Positions 34,529-43,278 of a stretch of 64,000 nt of DNA are shown here, piece by piece; the stretch's first letter is position 1; every line of letters begins with the position of its first letter. Source of the DNA: CANKJK01 sp040081715 (GTDB lineage: Bacteria; Acidobacteriota; Vicinamibacteria; Vicinamibacterales; UBA2999). The notes beneath the pieces were generated by a model, which worked only from the letters and a program-made list of their open reading frames with translations, did not search any database and was not told the DNA's origin. The translations under genes and the position numbers were made by a program. The stretch spans positions 18,240 to 82,239 of the forward strand of contig JBEBFY010000016.1 of NCBI GenBank assembly GCA_040081715.1. Reading direction: 5' to 3'.

Positions 34529-35450
34529 CTACCGTGCGGCCCGCAGCAGCCCATCGTAATAACCGATCTGGAATCGCACGATCGTGGCGAGCCGGCGACG
34601 GTCCCACAGCGGGTCCCTGGTGAGTGTCTTGATGACCTCGTAGTACTCGGCCAGGTGCGGATTGTGGATCCGGCTGCGTCCCGTCGCGATGGTCTGCACG
34701 TAGCCAGTCGGCGGACGGCGGAAGTAGTGACCGACGCGCCACCCCAAGTGTCCGGCCTCCCCTCTCAACGATCCGCTTCCGGCGTAGAAGCTGCGCTCGT
34801 CGGCCACACCGCGATCGTCGATCGCCGCGTCCCAGCGCTCGCCGTAGGCTCGATCCACGAACGGAGACGAAGAACGGGGCCGTCAGGAAGCGGCCGCCCA
34901 CGCTCACCACCTAGGCCAGCGCGACGACGATCAGAGTGATCGGATCGTTCGCCAGCGAGATGCGGAGGTAATACAGGCCCTGCCGGGCGAGTTCGGCCGA
35001 CGGGATACCGCTCGTCAGCTTGGCCACCGCGCTGTTCGGCAGCAGGGAACCGTAATAGACGAGGGAAAAGCCCTCCCACGCGACAAGAGGCGCGAGCCCG
35101 GCCAGGAGGACATGAAGGAGAGGATTCTCCAGACCCGAGGTGGAGAAGTGGGTGAACGCCCGCAATGCGGTCAGGAGCGCAAGGCCCGCGCATGCTGTCA
35201 ACGGAGTGGCCGCCACACCGAAGGCGAGCATCAGGCTCGCAGCGGCGGTGAAGCCGATGCCGGACGCGATCGCGACGAGTCCGCGACCCTGGACGACATT
35301 CTCAATTGTGCGAAAGGTGATGTAGAAATCGTCCGAGACCCAGGCCTTGTACAGCACGACCGCCCCGAGCCCGATCACCAGGAGAACAGGAATCAGCTTG
35401 CCGAGAAGGGATCGGGCACCTGCAGCGGACTGGGCGCGAACTGTAGTCAT
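34529..35450 (-). pseudogene. decayed arabinofuranosyltransferase-like GT-C gene
   Basis: Three pieces of one GT-C protein are present. The first (35450-34911) has VVLYKAWVSDDFYITFRTIE and FSLVYYGSLLPNSAVAKLT but lacks the central section after QGRGLV and ends at a TAG. The second, in the same frame after the stop, reads VGGRFLTAPFFVSV. The third (34858-34529), after a frameshift, reads GHYFRRPPTGYVQTIATG and LAEYYEVIKTLTRDPLWDRR. The D-D-A/F-Y-I-T-F-R motif and soluble C-terminus match acidobacterial/proteobacterial arabinofuranosyltransferase-like membrane proteins. A deletion, a stop and a frameshift indicate loss of function. Confidence 0.75.
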
Positions 35451-35534
35451 GGGAGTCGGCGGGGTTCGAAGGCGTGCCTACGATCTCACAGCGGGTCCAT
35501 GGAGGCAATGCACTGACCATTCGCTGCGCACTGA

Positions 35535-35540
35535 TATCCT
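35535..35540 (+). promoter_or_regulatory. -10-like box TATCCT, predicted leaderless start
   Basis: TATCCT ends 9 bases before the acs ATG; no Shine-Dalgarno sequence is present. Confidence 0.45.
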
Positions 35541-35549
35541 TCCGGCCTC

Positions 35550-37508
35550 ATGGCCAACCAGCACCCCGAGATCGATGACCTCCTCCGGGAGGAACGGCGT
35601 TTTGCGCCCTCCGCCGCGTTCACGGCTGCCGCGAACATCAACGACCCGCTGATTTACGAGAAGGCCGCGGCCGATCCCGAGGCGTTCTGGGCCGAGGTGG
35701 CGAAGGATCTGGACTGGTCCGAGCCCTGGACACAAGTGCTCGACTGGCAGCCGCCACACGCGAAGTGGTTCGTGGGCGGAACGCTCAACGCGAGCGTGAA
35801 CTGCGTCGACCGGCACATCAAGGGTCCGCGCCGCAACAAGGCTGCCCTCATCTGGGAAGGGGAGCCCGGCGACCGGCGCACGCTGACCTACTTCGATCTC
35901 TATCGTCAGGTCTCGCAGTTCGCCAACGTGCTCAAAGGCCTGGGCGTGAAGCGCGGCGACCGCGTGGCGCTCTACCTGCCACTCATTCCCGAACTGGCGA
36001 TCGCCATGCTGGCCTGCGCCCGCATCGGCGCGATTCACTCGGTGGTCTTCGGCGGCTTCAGTGCCGAGTCCCTGCGCGACCGCATCAACGACGCCCAGGC
36101 GACGCTGCTGGTGACCGCCGATGGGGGCTGGCGCCGCGGGTCCGTGGTGCCGCTCAAGCAGATGGCCGATGAGGCGCTCGAAGGCACACCGTCGATCCGG
36201 AACGTGGTGATCGTCCAGCGCTTCCAGGGCTCACCGATCCAGGTGCACGTGAAGGAGGGCCGCGACCACTGGTACCACCGTCTGATGCTTGATGCGCCGA
36301 ACACCTGCGAGCCCGAGCCGATGGATGCCGAGGACATGCTCTACATCCTCTACACGTCCGGCACAACGGGGAAGCCGAAGGGGATCGTGCACACGACCGG
36401 CGGCTACCTGACGCAGGTGGCCGCCACGACGAAGTGGGTGTTCGACCTCAAGGAGGACGACGTCTACTGGTGCACGGCGGACATCGGCTGGGTCACCGGG
36501 CACAGCTATGTGGTGTACGGGCCGCTGGCCAACGGCGCCACGGTCGTGATGTACGAAGGCGCACCCGACTGGCCCGCCCGCGACCGCATGTGGGAGATCG
36601 TGGAGCGGTACGGTGTGACGATCTTCTACACGGCGCCGACGGCGATCCGATCGTTCATGCGCTGGGGCACCCAGTGGCCGGCGAAACGCGACCTTTCAAG
36701 CCTGCGGCTCCTGGGTTCCGTGGGTGAGCCGATCAACCCCGAGGCGTGGGTGTGGTACCACCGGTTCATCGGCGGCGAACGCTGCCCGATCGTTGACACG
36801 TGGTGGCAGACGGAAACCGGCGGGATGATGATCGCGCCCCTTCCGGGCCTGACCGAGACGAAGCCCGGTTCGGCCACGCGTCCGCTGCCCGGCATCAGCG
36901 CCGAGATCAGGCGGGACGACGGCTCGAACATCCCGGTGGGTGGGGGATTGCTCGCGCTGACGAAGCCCTGGCCGGGGATGCTGCGCGGCATCTACGGCGA
37001 CATGGACCGCTACGTGCAAACCTACTGGAGCCGCTGGACGCCGGAGATCTACTTCACCGGCGACGGCGCCAAGCGCGACGCTGACGGCTTCTTCTGGGTG
37101 CTGGGCCGCGTGGACGACGTGCTGAACGTGGCCGGGCACCGGATCGGCACGATGGAAGTGGAGAGCGCCTTGGTGGACCACCCGCAGGTGGCGGAGGCCG
37201 CTGTCGTCGGCCGCGTGCACGAGATCAAGGGCCACGCGCTCTGCGCGTTCGTCACCGTGAAGGAAGGCACGCCGACGAACGATGTGCTCATCGCCGAGTT
37301 GAAGGACCACGTGGCGAAGAAGATTGGCGCCATCGCCAGGCCGGACGACATCATCTTCGCCGCGGACCTTCCCAAGACCCGGTCCGGCAAGATCATGCGG
37401 CGGCTGCTGCGGGACATTGCCGAAGGGAAGGCGCTCGGCGACACCACGACGCTGGCCGACCCCGCCGTGGTGGCCAGGCTGAAAGAACAGTATCAAGGTA
37501 CGGAGTGA
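35550..37508 (+). CDS. acs: acetyl-CoA synthetase (AMP-forming)
   Basis: A 652-residue enzyme, the usual Acs length, that activates acetate with ATP and CoA to acetyl-CoA. The P-loop motif YTSGTTGKPKG lies near residue 268. Acs-specific motifs are VFGGFSAESLRDRI, CTADIGWVTGHSY, VDTWWQTETGG (acetate-pocket Trp) and TGDGAKRDADGF. The C-terminal acetylation site is TRSGKIMRRLLR, so activity is probably controlled by lysine acylation. Adjacent genes are not related. It allows growth on acetate or recycling of overflow acetate. Confidence 0.96.
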   Translation: MANQHPEIDDLLREERRFAPSAAFTAAANINDPLIYEKAAADPEAFWAEVAKDLDWSEPWTQVLDWQPPHAKWFVGGTLNASVNCVDRHIKGPRRNKAALIWEGEPGDRRTLTYFDLYRQVSQFANVLKGLGVKRGDRVALYLPLIPELAIAMLACARIGAIHSVVFGGFSAESLRDRINDAQATLLVTADGGWRRGSVVPLKQMADEALEGTPSIRNVVIVQRFQGSPIQVHVKEGRDHWYHRLMLDAPNTCEPEPMDAEDMLYILYTSGTTGKPKGIVHTTGGYLTQVAATTKWVFDLKEDDVYWCTADIGWVTGHSYVVYGPLANGATVVMYEGAPDWPARDRMWEIVERYGVTIFYTAPTAIRSFMRWGTQWPAKRDLSSLRLLGSVGEPINPEAWVWYHRFIGGERCPIVDTWWQTETGGMMIAPLPGLTETKPGSATRPLPGISAEIRRDDGSNIPVGGGLLALTKPWPGMLRGIYGDMDRYVQTYWSRWTPEIYFTGDGAKRDADGFFWVLGRVDDVLNVAGHRIGTMEVESALVDHPQVAEAAVVGRVHEIKGHALCAFVTVKEGTPTNDVLIAELKDHVAKKIGAIARPDDIIFAADLPKTRSGKIMRRLLRDIAEGKALGDTTTLADPAVVARLKEQYQGTE

Positions 37509-37542
37509 CACCGCGGGTTAGATGAAACCCTGACCCCTCTGA

Positions 37543-37548
37543 TACCGT
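37543..37548 (+). promoter_or_regulatory. -10-like box TACCGT, possible leaderless start
   Basis: TACCGT ends 10 bases before the ATG at 37559; no Shine-Dalgarno sequence is seen. This is the weakest of the series. Confidence 0.3.
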
Positions 37549-37558
37549 CCTACTCGCC

Positions 37559-38245
37559 ATGGCCCTGATTGAGACCCGCGACCTCTGGAAGACCTATCGC
37601 ATGGGCGACGAAGAGATTCATGCCCTGCGCGGCGTATCCATCGAAATCGAGCGCGGGGAATACGCGGCCATCATGGGCCCGTCCGGTTCCGGCAAGTCCA
37701 CGCTGATGAACCTGATCGGGTGCCTGGATACGGCGTCCAAGGGCAGCTACTTCCTGAACGGCAAAGAGGCCAGCACGATGAACGACAACGAGCTGGCCCG
37801 GATCCGGAACGAAGAGATCGGCTTCGTGTTCCAGACCTTCAACCTGCTGCCGCGAGCCACGGCCCTTCACAACGTGGAGCTGCCGCTGGTGTATGCCGGC
37901 GTGCCGGCGAAGGAACGGGACGCGCGTGCCCGGCAGGCGTTGGAGCGGGTGGAGCTGGGGTCGCGCATGCACCACCGGCCCAACGAAATGTCCGGCGGAC
38001 AGCGTCAGCGCGTGGCCATCGCCCGGGCGCTGGTCAACAACCCGTCGATCCTGCTGGCCGATGAGCCCACGGGAAACCTGGACACCAAGACCGGCATCGA
38101 GATCATGGCCCTGTTCGAGAGCCTGCACGATGCCGGCAACACCATCGTGCTGGTGACGCACGAAGCCGACGTGGCCGCGCACGCCAAGCGCGCCATCCAC
38201 ATCCGCGACGGGCAGGTGGAGAAGGACATCAGGCAGGCCGCCTGA
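37559..38245 (+). CDS. ABC transporter ATP-binding protein, MacB/LolD type
   Basis: A 228-residue ATPase with Walker A GPSGSGKST, Q-loop FVFQTFNLLPR, signature MSGGQRQR, Walker B ILLADEPTGNLD and switch His VTHEAD. The FQTFNLLPR...VELPLVYAG pattern is typical of the MacB/LolD/FtsE-like type VII class, which uses transmembrane mechanotransmission rather than substrate import. No permease gene follows: the next gene is on the other strand. Its partner must be encoded elsewhere. Likely roles are export of a peptide, lipoprotein or siderophore. Confidence 0.93.
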   Translation: MALIETRDLWKTYRMGDEEIHALRGVSIEIERGEYAAIMGPSGSGKSTLMNLIGCLDTASKGSYFLNGKEASTMNDNELARIRNEEIGFVFQTFNLLPRATALHNVELPLVYAGVPAKERDARARQALERVELGSRMHHRPNEMSGGQRQRVAIARALVNNPSILLADEPTGNLDTKTGIEIMALFESLHDAGNTIVLVTHEADVAAHAKRAIHIRDGQVEKDIRQAA

Positions 38246-38272
38246 CGTCACGCAGTTCTACTGTTTCCGGTT

Positions 38273-38809
38273 CTACTTCTTCCGGTTCTTCACGTAGTTG
38301 AGCGCGTAGTCCTTCACGCGCTGGTTGGCCAGCCCGAGGTCGACCGCTTCCTTCAGCGCCTTCTCCTCGTCCCAGCCGTCCACCACGACGCGCTTGATGT
38401 ACCACATCGCCGCCGCGCGGCCACCGCCCGCGCAGTGGATGAAGGCCGGCTGGTTGCCCGGCTTGACGATCTCCTTCAGGAATTCGTCCGCTACGGCCGG
38501 GTCGCCCTTCCCGAGGTCGAACGGCAGGTTCACGAACTTCATGCCCGCAGCAGTGGCCGAGGCCGCCTCGGCCGCGACGTCGTTGCCCTGCTCGGTCGGC
38601 ATCCGGAGGTTGAAGACGGCGGCGAAGCCCATCCGCTTCAGCTCCTTGAGCGCCTCCGGCGCGGTGGAGCCGCCGCACGCGACCGTGGTTTCGAGCCGCG
38701 CGAAGTTGACGACGCCGTCGACCTTCTCCTTGCTGACGTTCTGCGCGAAGGCGCCGCCGGCGCCCAGTGTTGCCGCGACAAACGCCGCGGCTGCGATCTG
38801 CCACTTCAT
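38273..38809 (-). CDS. periplasmic dual-specificity-phosphatase-like protein
   Basis: A 178-residue protein with a signal peptide (MKWQIAAAAFVAATLGAGGA) and a GGAGG Shine-Dalgarno sequence 8 bases upstream of the ATG. The body matches the DSP/BLH-like phosphatase fold: FARLETTVACGGSTAPEALK, FAAVFNLRMPTEQG and the catalytic loop FIHCAGGGRAAAMW. The loop is C-x4-R instead of the classic C-x5-R, as in beta-lactamase-hydrolase-like and DUF442 proteins. A periplasmic location is unusual for a tyrosine phosphatase; activity on phosphoprotein is unproven. Confidence 0.8.
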   Translation of the reverse strand: MKWQIAAAAFVAATLGAGGAFAQNVSKEKVDGVVNFARLETTVACGGSTAPEALKELKRMGFAAVFNLRMPTEQGNDVAAEAASATAAGMKFVNLPFDLGKGDPAVADEFLKEIVKPGNQPAFIHCAGGGRAAAMWYIKRVVVDGWDEEKALKEAVDLGLANQRVKDYALNYVKNRKK

Positions 38810-38872
38810 GAGTGAGCCTCCAGGATCGACATCATAGCGCCCAACTACCGTCACCGCTCGGTCAGGCCGCTG

Positions 38873-39736
38873 CTAGGTGCGGGCCCAGTGGTCCTGGGCG
38901 ACCTCACACAAGGGCGACGGCGGGGTGTCGTCCTCAAGGCGCGGCGGCGGCGGAAGGCGGACGTCGGGGTCCAGTGAGGGAATCGACGCGAGGAGCGCTT
39001 CCGTGTACGGGTGCCGCGGGTGGCTGAAGATATCCGCTGCGGACGCCAGCTCCACGATCTGCCCTCGTCGCATCACGGCCACGCGGTCGCAGAAATCCGC
39101 CACCAGGCGGAGGTCGTGTGAGATGAACAGGTAAGTCAGCTTCAGCCGGCTCCGCAGTTCCCGCAGGAGCGCCACGATCTGAGCCTGGATGGAGACGTCC
39201 AGCGCCGACACCGCCTCGTCGAGTATCACGAGCGCCGGTTCGAGGGCGAGCGCGCGGGCGATGCCGATGCGCTGGCGCTGCCCGCCGCTGAACTCGTGCG
39301 GAAACCGGCGCCGATGCTCGGGGTCGAGGCCGACCAGCGAGAACAGTTCGTCCACCCGTGCCTCACGGTCAGCCGCGGTGCCGATGTCGTGAATCTCGAG
39401 CGGCTCCCGCACGATGGCATCCACGCGCATCCGCGGGTTCAGTGACGAATACGGATCCTGAAACACGATCTGCATGTCGCGCCGTGCGCGGCGAAGCCGG
39501 GCCGCAGAGAAGGCCGTCACATCCTCGCCCTTGAACCGGACTGTGCCCGAGGTGGGCTCGATGAGCCGGAGGATGCAGCGGCCGGTGGTGCTCTTGCCGC
39601 ACCCGGATTCGCCGACCAGCCCGAAGACCTCGCCCTCGTCGATGTGGAACGACACGTCGTCCACGGCCTTGAGCGGCTCGTGGCCGCGGCGAGCGAACTG
39701 CTTGTTCAGGTGGTCAACCTGCAGGAGCGGCGTCAT
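38873..39736 (-). CDS. peptide ABC transporter ATPase, DppF/OppF type
   Basis: A 287-residue ATPase starting MTPLLQVDHLNKQFARRGHE. It has Walker A GESGCGKST, the DppF-family landmark VFQDPYSSLNPRM, signature FSGGQRQRIGIARAL, Walker B LVILDEAVSALDVS (Ala in place of the usual Pro) and FISHDL. The C-terminal peptide-transporter tail is short. It overlaps the DppD-type gene by 4 bases. No permease or binding protein gene is in the window, so substrate (dipeptide, oligopeptide, nickel or sugar oligomer) cannot be assigned. Confidence 0.92.
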   Translation of the reverse strand: MTPLLQVDHLNKQFARRGHEPLKAVDDVSFHIDEGEVFGLVGESGCGKSTTGRCILRLIEPTSGTVRFKGEDVTAFSAARLRRARRDMQIVFQDPYSSLNPRMRVDAIVREPLEIHDIGTAADREARVDELFSLVGLDPEHRRRFPHEFSGGQRQRIGIARALALEPALVILDEAVSALDVSIQAQIVALLRELRSRLKLTYLFISHDLRLVADFCDRVAVMRRGQIVELASAADIFSHPRHPYTEALLASIPSLDPDVRLPPPPRLEDDTPPSPLCEVAQDHWART

Positions 39737-40560
39737 GCGCGCACTGCCCTCGGAACAGCCCTTGGGACGGCCGCGAGGAGCGACTTCGTGTACGCCGCCT
39801 GCGGGTCGCGCAGCACCTGCCGCACGTCGCCCGATTCCACGATGCGGCCGTGCTGCATCACGGCCACGTGGTCGGCCATCTGGGCCACGACGCCGAAGTC
39901 GTGGGTGATGAGCAGAAGCGACAGGTTGAGGCGGTCGCGCAGATCCCGGAGCAGCGCCAGCACCTCTGCCTGAACGGTCACGTCCAGCGCCGTTGTGGGT
40001 TCGTCGGCAATGACGAGTGGCGGATGGCACGCCAGTGCCATCGCGATCACCACGCGCTGGCGCAGCCCTCCGGAAAGCTGATGCGGATAGTCCCGCGCGC
40101 GGAGCGTGGCCTGCGGCACGCGGACGGCTTCGAGTAGCTCGACCGCCCGGTCCATGGCCGCGGACCCGGTGGCCTGCCCGTGGATCCGCAGGACCTCGGC
40201 CACCTGCTCACCGACGCGCATCACAGGGTCGAGCGCCGTCATCGGCTCCTGAAAGACGAGTGAGATGCCTGCGCCGCGGATCCCGCGCATGGCCGATTCG
40301 CTGAGGGTGGAGAGGTCCAGGCCGTCGAAGCGGATCGACCCCGCTGTCATGCGTGCCCCGCCGGGAAGGAGCCGGAGAATCGCGAGGGCCGTCAGGGACT
40401 TGCCGCTGCCGGACTCACCGACGAGGCTGAGGGTGCGCCCGCGTTCGAGCGAGAACGAGATGCCGTCCAGGGCGGGCCGAGCTGCGCCGTCGAAGGCGAC
40501 GGTGAGGCCCGACACCTCCAGCAGCGGCGCAGCGGTCCTTGGGCTGACGCCCGCGCTCAT
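39733..40560 (-). CDS. peptide ABC transporter ATPase, DppD/OppD type
   Basis: A 275-residue ATPase with Walker A GESGSGKSL, VFQEPMTALDPVMRVGEQ (the DppD-family Q-loop), signature LSGGLRQRVVIAMAL, Walker B LVIADEPTTALDVT and LITHDFG. With the downstream DppF-type ATPase it would form the heterodimeric motor of a peptide-type importer. The stop of the upstream mutase gene is only 4 bases before this start, so the ATPases are co-transcribed with methylmalonyl-CoA mutase, an unusual grouping. Confidence 0.92.
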   Translation of the reverse strand: MSAGVSPRTAAPLLEVSGLTVAFDGAARPALDGISFSLERGRTLSLVGESGSGKSLTALAILRLLPGGARMTAGSIRFDGLDLSTLSESAMRGIRGAGISLVFQEPMTALDPVMRVGEQVAEVLRIHGQATGSAAMDRAVELLEAVRVPQATLRARDYPHQLSGGLRQRVVIAMALACHPPLVIADEPTTALDVTVQAEVLALLRDLRDRLNLSLLLITHDFGVVAQMADHVAVMQHGRIVESGDVRQVLRDPQAAYTKSLLAAVPRAVPRAVRA

Positions 40561-40564
40561 GAAC

Positions 40565-42127
40565 CTATTGTTCCCGGTATTCGCCGAACACGCCGCGCAG
40601 CGTATTGGCGACCTCGCCAAGCGTCGCGCGCTTCTCGACGGCGTTGATGATGGTCGGCATCAGGTTGCTGCCGTCCTTCGCCGCCTTCTCCACGCCGGCT
40701 ATGGCGTCGGCGTGCTCCGAGGCGCTCCGGCTGGCCCTGAGCTGGCGCAGGCGCTCCACCTGCTGATGTTCGAGTGCCGGGTCGATCCGGAAAACCTCCA
40801 GCCGGGTGGTCTCCTTCGTCTGGTACTTGTTCACGCCGACGACCACCGCGGTGGCGCTGTCGATCTCCTGCTGGGCCTTGTAAGCGGAATCCTGGATCGC
40901 GCGCTGGATGAACCCGGCCTCGATGGCCGAAAGCGTGCCGCCCATCTTGTCGATCTGGGCAATGAGGGCCGAGGCTTCCTCCTCGATGGCGTTAGTCAGC
41001 GATTCCACCGCGTAGGAACCGGCCAGCGGGTCCACGATGGTGGAGACGCCGCTCTCGTGCAGGATGACCTGCTGCGTGCGGAGGGCGAGCGTGGCGGAGG
41101 CTTCCGTGGGAAGAGCCAGCGCTTCGTCCTTGCCGTTGCAGTGCAGCGACTGCGTGCCGCCCATGACCGCGGCCAACGCCTGCAGCGTCACACGCACCAC
41201 GTTGTTGTCGGGCTGCTGCGCCGTAAGCGTGCTGCCGGCGGTCTGCGTGTGGAAACGCAGCGCCTGCGCCTTGAGATTGGTGGCGCCGAACCGGTCGCGC
41301 ATGATGCGCGCCCACATCCGCCGGGCCGCGCGGAACTTGGCGACCTCTTCGAGGAAGTTGTTGTGGGCGTTGAAGAAGAAGGAGAGCCGCTGCCCGAAAC
41401 TGTTGACGTCGAGCCCGGCTTCGACCGCCGCCTGCACGTAGGCGATGCCGTCGGCCAGCGTGAACGCCACTTCCTGCACCGCCGTCGAGCCGGCCTCCCG
41501 GATGTGGTACCCGCTGATCGAGATGGTGTTCCACTGCGGCACTTCCTGCTCGCAGTAGCCGAAGATGTCGGTGATGATGCGCAGCGACGCGCGGGGCGGA
41601 TAGATGTAGGTGCCCCGGGCGATGTACTCCTTCAGCACGTCGTTCTGAATCGTGCCCGAGAGCTTCTGCGAAGACACGCCCTGCCGGCGCCCCACGGCGA
41701 TGTAGAGCGAGAGCAGGATGCTCGCGGTGGCGTTGATGGTCATCGATGTCGAGACGGTGTCCAGCGGGATCTGGTCGAAGAGCACCGCCATGTCCTCGAT
41801 CGAGTCGATCGCCACGCCGACCTTGCCGACCTCGCCGGCGGCCAGCGCGTCGTCGGAGTCGTAGCCGATCTGCGTGGGCAGGTCGAAGGCCACGCTCAAC
41901 CCGCTGACGCCCTGCGAGAGCAGGTACCGGTACCGGCTATTGGACTCGGCCGCTGTGGCGAACCCGGCGTACTGCCGCATGGTCCACGGTCGGCCGCGGT
42001 ACATCGTGGGCTGCACGCCCCGGGTGAACGGGAACTTCCCGGGCTCACCGAGCTCGGTCTTCGGGTCGAACCCGGCGAGGTCGTCGGCGGTGAAGTGGTT
42101 CTTGTCGGTCGGGTGTTGTGTGCTCAC
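40565..42127 (-). CDS. methylmalonyl-CoA mutase large (catalytic) subunit
   Basis: About 520 residues. It contains FPFTRGVQPTMYRGRPWTMR and QYAGFATAAESNSRYRYLL, the substrate-binding and radical-reaction core of acyl-CoA mutases, plus GLSVAFDLPTQIGYDSD and FFNAHNNFLEEVAKFRAARR. The B12-binding domain is absent, so a separate small subunit must supply cobalamin. It interconverts methylmalonyl-CoA and succinyl-CoA, or a close relative such as isobutyryl- or ethylmalonyl-type acyl groups; the subtype is not certain. The GTG at 42127 is chosen; a TTG at 42151 is possible. It starts the operon with the two peptide-type ATPases. Confidence 0.9.
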   Translation of the reverse strand: MSTQHPTDKNHFTADDLAGFDPKTELGEPGKFPFTRGVQPTMYRGRPWTMRQYAGFATAAESNSRYRYLLSQGVSGLSVAFDLPTQIGYDSDDALAAGEVGKVGVAIDSIEDMAVLFDQIPLDTVSTSMTINATASILLSLYIAVGRRQGVSSQKLSGTIQNDVLKEYIARGTYIYPPRASLRIITDIFGYCEQEVPQWNTISISGYHIREAGSTAVQEVAFTLADGIAYVQAAVEAGLDVNSFGQRLSFFFNAHNNFLEEVAKFRAARRMWARIMRDRFGATNLKAQALRFHTQTAGSTLTAQQPDNNVVRVTLQALAAVMGGTQSLHCNGKDEALALPTEASATLALRTQQVILHESGVSTIVDPLAGSYAVESLTNAIEEEASALIAQIDKMGGTLSAIEAGFIQRAIQDSAYKAQQEIDSATAVVVGVNKYQTKETTRLEVFRIDPALEHQQVERLRQLRASRSASEHADAIAGVEKAAKDGSNLMPTIINAVEKRATLGEVANTLRGVFGEYREQ

Positions 42128-42242
42128 GGGCTTGTGGTTACCTTCTGCCAAACGTCAATAGATTGTGGTCGCTTCGTTGACACCCCGGCGCGCCGCTCCG
42201 TAGAATGCCAAGAGTTTTTCCCGTCCCTGCCAGGAGGTAGCT

Positions 42243-42542
42243 ATGGATGACGTCGTGAATTGCCTCGCCAAAGAGCTGGCTGATGCGATCGCTGCCGCCG
42301 TGTCCGAGAACCCCCGGGTGGACGCCTGCCGTGCCAAGGCTCGCGAAGCCGGCTACGACATGCGTGTCAGCCTCGAAGCCGTCGTCGGGTTCGTGAACCG
42401 GACGGATGGCCAGCCGGTCACCAGAATCTCCGCCGCCGCGCGGCTCCTGGAAGCCGGCTCCAGCCTTGCTCTGACGGCCAACGACAAACGGTTCCTGAAG
42501 TCGCTCCGGATCTCCGTCAGCTGCGGTCAGACCTTGCCCTGA
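42243..42542 (+). CDS. small hypothetical protein (99 aa)
   Basis: A strong AGGAGG Shine-Dalgarno sequence 6 bases before the ATG supports this ORF. The protein begins MDDVVNCLAKELADAIAAAV and continues ENPRVDACRAKAREAGYDM, RVSLEAVVGFVN and ISAAARLLEAGSSLALTAND. It is helical and mildly acidic with two N-terminal-half cysteines. No family recognised. Its 3' end overlaps the convergent gpmA gene by 16 bases. Confidence 0.65.
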   Translation: MDDVVNCLAKELADAIAAAVSENPRVDACRAKAREAGYDMRVSLEAVVGFVNRTDGQPVTRISAAARLLEAGSSLALTANDKRFLKSLRISVSCGQTLP

Positions 42543-43270
42543 TTGGCCACGGCTTCGGCGGCTCTCCGGGCCGCGTCCTGGTCGCCCAGATAGTACTTCC
42601 GCACCGGGCGCAGGGCTTCGTCCAGCTCATACACGAGCGGGATGCCGGTCGGGATGTTCAGCTCCACGATCTCCGCCTCGGAGATGCCGTCCAGGTGCTT
42701 CACCAGCGCCCGCAGGCTGTTGCCATGGGCAGCGATGACCACGCGCCGGCCCGCCTTCACGTCGGGAGCGATGGTGCGGGTCCAGTAGGGCACCACCCGC
42801 GCGACGGTCTCCTTTAACGACTCCGTCAGCGGCAGCACACCAGGTGCGAGCGCCGCATACCGCCGATCGCGCGCCGGGTGCCGCGCGTCGTCCTCGGTGA
42901 GTGGCGGCGGGGGCGTGTCGTAGCTGCGCCGCCAGATCTTGACCATGGCCTCGCCGTGCGCCGCGGCCGTTTCCGCCTTGTTCAGCCCCTGCAGCGCCCC
43001 GTAGTGGCGTTCATTCAGCCGCCAGTCCTTCACCACCGGCAGCCAGAGCACGTCCATCTGCTCCTGAACGATCCAGAGCGTGCGGATCGCGCGCGTGAGG
43101 AGCGAGGTGTACGCGATGTCGAACTGGTACCCGCCGGCCTGCAGCAGGCTCCCGGCGCTGGCCGCCTCGGCGCGGCCCTTCTCGGTCAGGTCGACGTCGG
43201 TCCACCCGGTGAACCGGTTTTCCTTGTTCCAGGTGCTTTCCCCGTGGCGCAGCAGGACGAGCTTGTGCAT
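42527..43270 (-). CDS. gpmA: 2,3-bisphosphoglycerate-dependent phosphoglycerate mutase
   Basis: A 247-residue cofactor-dependent mutase that interconverts 3- and 2-phosphoglycerate in glycolysis and gluconeogenesis. The phosphohistidine motif is LVLLRHGESTWN at the N-terminus. Other landmarks are NRFTGWTDVDLTEKG, LNERHYGALQGLNK and VVIAAHGNSLRALVKHL. Length matches GpmA. A TAGGAG Shine-Dalgarno sequence precedes the ATG. The gene lies 8 bases downstream of eno, so consecutive glycolytic enzymes are co-transcribed. Confidence 0.95.
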   Translation of the reverse strand: MHKLVLLRHGESTWNKENRFTGWTDVDLTEKGRAEAASAGSLLQAGGYQFDIAYTSLLTRAIRTLWIVQEQMDVLWLPVVKDWRLNERHYGALQGLNKAETAAAHGEAMVKIWRRSYDTPPPPLTEDDARHPARDRRYAALAPGVLPLTESLKETVARVVPYWTRTIAPDVKAGRRVVIAAHGNSLRALVKHLDGISEAEIVELNIPTGIPLVYELDEALRPVRKYYLGDQDAARRAAEAVANQGKV

Positions 43271-43278
43271 GGCCGCTC

